The position numbers were made by a program, and so were the translations under genes. A stretch of 64,000 nt of DNA, from contig JAAVZL010000005.1 in NCBI GenBank assembly GCA_022791635.1, positions 41,408-105,407 on the forward strand. The letters are read 5' to 3'. The DNA comes from Lachnospiraceae bacterium (GTDB lineage Bacteria > Bacillota > Clostridia > Lachnospirales > Lachnospiraceae). Positions 61,424 through 64,000 of this stretch are shown in pieces. Within the stretch, counting starts at the first letter, position 1. Each line of letters starts with the position of its first letter. A model generated the notes under the pieces. The model was not told where the DNA came from. It made no database searches and saw only the letters and a program-made list of their open reading frames with translations.

Positions 61424-62233
61424 ATGTCCAAATTTAAACAATTTCATTATCATCTGAATACGGAAAAGCTTCCAAAGGGCAGCGGGGATTTGACCTTTGT
61501 TTTGCTGGCTGATCTGCACAATTATGTGTATGGTCCGGGGAATCAGCTGCTTCTGGGAGCTATAAAAGCGCAGAGGCCGGATGCTGTTCTTGTGGCCGGC
61601 GATATGCTCATTGCGCAGGGCGAGGAGTCCTTTGCACCTGCTTTGAGGCTTTTTGAGAGGCTTCGGGGGGAAGGGCTTCCCGTTTTTTATGGGAACGGCA
61701 ACCATGAGTACCGGATGCGTCTGCATCCGGAGGTTTATGGGAGTATGTACCAGGAATATGCCCGGGGACTTCGAGGCTGCGGGGTGATCCTTCTGGAAAA
61801 TAAGAGCGTTTCCTTTGAGAAAAACGGTTTTGAAATGCGGATTTATGGCTTTGAGCTTGACGATCGGTATTACCATAAGTGTCCATGTACTCCTTTTCAT
61901 CAGGGGGAGCTTACAAAAGCCTTGGGAAATCCGGACCCTGAGTACTACAATATTCTCTTGGCTCACAATCCGGTTTATTTTGATGATTACAGCGCTTGGG
62001 GGGCTGATTTGACGGTATCCGGCCATCTTCATGGAGGGATTATCCGGATTCCCGGTATTGGCGGTGTGATTTCGCCTCAGGTGAAGCTCTTTCCCAGGTA
62101 TGATGCAGGTCATTTTACAAAGAACGGGAAGGATCTCATTGTAAGCCGGGGCCTTGGCACGCACACGGTCAATCTCCGCATTTTCAATCCGGCGGAGCTT
62201 GCGGTGATTCATCTGCATCCGGGGAGGGCTTAG
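61424..62233 (+). CDS. Metallophosphoesterase (YkuE-like)
   Basis: 269 aa, soluble, without an N-terminal helix. Metal-binding motifs in order: LLADLHNYVY (DxH), VAGDMLIAQ (GD), GNGNHEY (GNHE) and SGHLHGGIIRI (GHxH). Closest in layout to the YkuE/YaeI class of phosphoesterases that act on lipid-linked phosphates, but substrate cannot be told. A poor ribosome-binding site precedes the ATG; the upstream region is the flank of repeat g. scpA follows by 88 nt. Confidence 0.88.
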   Translation: MSKFKQFHYHLNTEKLPKGSGDLTFVLLADLHNYVYGPGNQLLLGAIKAQRPDAVLVAGDMLIAQGEESFAPALRLFERLRGEGLPVFYGNGNHEYRMRLHPEVYGSMYQEYARGLRGCGVILLENKSVSFEKNGFEMRIYGFELDDRYYHKCPCTPFHQGELTKALGNPDPEYYNILLAHNPVYFDDYSAWGADLTVSGHLHGGIIRIPGIGGVISPQVKLFPRYDAGHFTKNGKDLIVSRGLGTHTVNLRIFNPAELAVIHLHPGRA

Positions 62234-62321
62234 GTCCTTACAGCCTGCAAGAACTGCCGGTGCAGGGAAAGGCCGACCTGATAAAGGGCGAACGGTGTAA
62301 ACGGGACAGGAGAGAGAAATT

Positions 62322-63077
62322 ATGGGTATTCCGGTAAAGCTGCCGATCTTTGAGGGTCCGTTGGATCTTCTTCTGCATTTAATAGAGAGCAATAAAATTG
62401 ATATCTATGACATTCCCATTGTCATGATTACCGATCAATATATGGAATACATCCGGGCTATGGAGACCAGGGATCTCAATACTATGAGCGAATTTCTGGT
62501 GATGGCGGCAACTCTTCTGGAGATCAAGGCCAAGCTTCTTCTTCCCGCCGAGGTGAACGAGGAGGGGGAGGAGATTGACCCAAGAGCCGAGCTGGTGGAG
62601 CGGCTTCTGGAGTATAAGATGTATAAATATATGGCGCTGGAGCTTAAGGACCGTCAGAGTCTGGCTGCCAAGGTGCTTTATAGGGAGGCAGCCATTCCGG
62701 ACGAGGTGGCTTCCTATATCGAGCCTGTGGATCTTAAGGAGCTGGTGGGGGATCTGACTCTTCAGAAGCTCAACGAGATTTTTAAATCCATTTTGCGCAG
62801 GCAGGAGGATAAGATTGACCCGGTGCGCAGCAAGTTCGGGGATATTGAGAAGGAGGAGGTCAGCTTGGAGGACAAGATGTCCTCTGTGGAGGCCTATATC
62901 AGAGAGCACAGGCGCTTTAGCTTCCGGAATTTGTTGGAGCAGGAGGCAAAGAAGAGCAAGCTTCATGTGATTGTGACCTTCCTGGCAGTTCTTGAGCTGA
63001 TGAAGACGGGGCGGCTTACCGTGCAGCAGGAGAAAACCTTCGGGGAGATTCTCATAGAGGCAAAGGAGCCGAATTGA
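62322..63077 (+). CDS. scpA: Segregation and condensation protein A
   Basis: Kleisin subunit of the SMC condensin complex, 251 aa. Signature N-terminus VKLPIFEGPLDLLLHLIESN, then KIDIYDIPI, SEFLVMAATLLEIKAKLLLP, and a C-terminal winged helix ending VTFLAVLELMKTGRLTVQQE. GGAGAGAGAAATT precedes the ATG. scpB starts 25 nt after the stop, giving the usual pair. Confidence 0.96.
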   Translation: MGIPVKLPIFEGPLDLLLHLIESNKIDIYDIPIVMITDQYMEYIRAMETRDLNTMSEFLVMAATLLEIKAKLLLPAEVNEEGEEIDPRAELVERLLEYKMYKYMALELKDRQSLAAKVLYREAAIPDEVASYIEPVDLKELVGDLTLQKLNEIFKSILRRQEDKIDPVRSKFGDIEKEEVSLEDKMSSVEAYIREHRRFSFRNLLEQEAKKSKLHVIVTFLAVLELMKTGRLTVQQEKTFGEILIEAKEPN

Positions 63078-63102
63078 ATAACAAAAAAATGAGGAGCAGA
63101 TT

Positions 63103-63675
63103 GTGGAAAATCAAAAACTGAAAGCAGCCATTGAGGCGATCCTCTTTACCATGGGAGATTCGGTGGAAATTTCTCATCTGGCAGGAGCTCTGGAGACAGA
63201 GCCTCAAAAAATACGGGAGCTTTTAACGGAAATGAAGGAGCGCTATGAGGAGGAGGATCGGGGTATCCGGCTTCTGGAGCTTGAGGATGCCTGTCAGCTC
63301 TGCACAAAGACGGAATACTACAATTACCTGATTCGCATCGCAAAGCAGCCGAAAAAATATGTTCTCACGGATGTGCTTCTGGAGACGCTTTCCATTGTGG
63401 CCTACAAGCAGCCGGTCACAAAGCTGGAGATCGAGAAGATCCGGGGAGTCAAATGTGATCACGCCGTGAATAAGCTGGTGGAATACGGCCTGATTGAGGA
63501 GGTAGGCCGCCTGGACGCTCCGGGCCGTCCCCTTCTCTTTGGCACTACCGAGGATTTTTTGAGGAGCTTTGGCGTATCTTCCACGGAGGAGCTCCCCCGG
63601 ATGTCCCAGGAGCAGATTGCGGACTTTAAGGAGGAGGCAGAGGAGGAAATCCAACAGAAAATCAACACAAAATAA
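63103..63675 (+). CDS. scpB: Segregation and condensation protein B
   Basis: Partner of ScpA that binds SMC/kleisin, 190 aa. It begins with GTG 63103, for which GAGGAG (63091-63096) is well placed; the next in-frame ATG would drop the first winged-helix strand. Typical strings: AAIEAILFTMGDSVEI, LETLSIVAYKQPVTKLEIEK and IRGVKCDHAVNKLVEYGLIE, plus GRPLLFGTTEDFLRSFG. Confidence 0.95.
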   Translation: MENQKLKAAIEAILFTMGDSVEISHLAGALETEPQKIRELLTEMKERYEEEDRGIRLLELEDACQLCTKTEYYNYLIRIAKQPKKYVLTDVLLETLSIVAYKQPVTKLEIEKIRGVKCDHAVNKLVEYGLIEEVGRLDAPGRPLLFGTTEDFLRSFGVSSTEELPRMSQEQIADFKEEAEEEIQQKINTK

Positions 63676-63687
63676 GAGTTGCAGTAA

Positions 63688-63738
63688 GACTGACAGTCTG
63701 TCATGATTTCCATGGCCTCTGGCAGTCATTTTTTTTCT
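63688..63738 (+). terminator. Terminator of scpAB
   Basis: GACTGACAG (near 63689) pairs with CTGGCAGTC (near 63720) with one mismatch, followed by a T-run of more than eight. The loop is about 22 nt. Confidence 0.65.
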
Positions 63739-63766
63739 TTTTCATGTGGTTTTTATTAGATTTATA

Positions 63767-63794
63767 TTGACTTGTGTTGGGGTTGTGCTATAAT
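63767..63794 (+). promoter_or_regulatory. Promoter of a gene beyond the window
   Basis: TTGACT (63767-63772), 16-nt spacer, TATAAT (63789-63794). The transcript leaves the window. From 63795 to 64000 I see no convincing ORF: the ATG at 63941 reads only 16 residues to a stop, and the earlier ATG at 63920 reads 13. The region includes a CCACA/TGTGG hairpin (63906-63927) and is best regarded as a leader. Confidence 0.6.
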
Positions 63795-64000
63795 AAGCTT
63801 GTAATTCAAAAACAATCCATTGGAAAACTATGGATGCTGTGGAACTAAAAATGGAGGAAGAAGTTTGAAACTGAGAGGTAGCGGTTAGAGAGAAAGTGAA
63901 TTGCGCCACAAACAAGCCATCATGTGGTGGCTTCGAAAAAATGAATATAGACACAACACCTAATTTAGAACCGGAGCAGAATCGGAGATAACATATCCCC

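Noticed and set aside
63941..63991. Small ORF of 16 codons near the right edge
   Set aside because: No ribosome-binding site at proper distance and no recognisable product; better seen as part of an untranslated leader.

Overview
The window comes from a spore-forming, low-to-mid GC Clostridia genome of Lachnospiraceae type. Evidence: strong Gram-positive Shine-Dalgarno sites, a SpoIID-type and a SleB-type protein, class B sortase, LCP protein, DacF-like and class A penicillin-binding proteins, a Firmicutes-type 6S RNA, and clostridial forms of leuC/leuD and of the DAHP synthase. It reads as core chromosome. There is no prophage, full-length insertion sequence, rRNA, tRNA or CRISPR array, but small repeats are unusually abundant in the intergenic regions.

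Layout. 1-3.3 kb: tail of an unknown gene, then a TrpXYZ-like ABC importer with a 5'-terminal hairpin and an internal terminator. 3.3-5 kb: ilvN and ilvC. 5.2-9 kb: an amino-acid transport island with an NSS transporter inactivated by an out-of-frame deletion, a LacI-type regulator with matching operators in front of both the dead transporter and itself, and an APC permease. 9.1-13.9 kb: two-component system plus MacB/FtsX-type ABC exporter. 14.2-20.3 kb: membrane protein/XRE pair; GNAT, phospholipase D-like and lipase-like genes in a row; an ABC exporter of unknown substrate. 20.4-22.3 kb: leuC-leuD. 22.5-25.4 kb (minus strand): chemoreceptor and orphan solute-binding lipoprotein. 25.7-30.5 kb: small membrane protein, two FtsX permeases, ATPase and alpha/beta hydrolase. 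30.6-33.4 kb: VIT/vWA protein with a C-terminal sorting signal overlapping an exosortase gene. 33.4-38.4 kb: DUF6512-like protein, SleB-like hydrolase, 6S RNA, SpoIID-like protein, YihY-like protein, DUF212 phosphatase. 38.6-48 kb: citrate synthase; DacF; LytTR regulator and GHKL kinase; sortase B, LCP and an SPKTG surface protein; sigma factor with DUF4179 partner. 48.4-53.9 kb: CorA, queA, and a minus-strand aroF-tyrA-aroA operon. 54.3-63.7 kb: class A PBP, EF-G paralogue, metallophosphoesterase-rubrerythrin fusion, TraX-like protein, metallophosphoesterase, scpA, scpB.

What stands out: (1) an exosortase and its presumed single substrate in a Gram-positive, about 11 kb from a conventional sortase B/SPKTG pair; (2) seven copies of one palindromic repeat, each enclosed by long complementary arms that differ at each locus, at the 3' ends of seven transcription units; (3) a G9 tract that puts a sensor kinase out of frame with its best start, suggesting phase variation or an indel; (4) a 142-bp MITE-like element with perfect 12-bp terminal inverted repeats and a perfect 8-bp target duplication spanning the yihY stop codon; (5) a metallophosphoesterase-rubrerythrin fusion; (6) several structured leaders (citrate synthase, dacF, solute-binding lipoprotein) that match no class I recognise.

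Limits: all family calls come from reading motifs by eye. Promoters and RNA structures are predictions from consensus and complementarity only.
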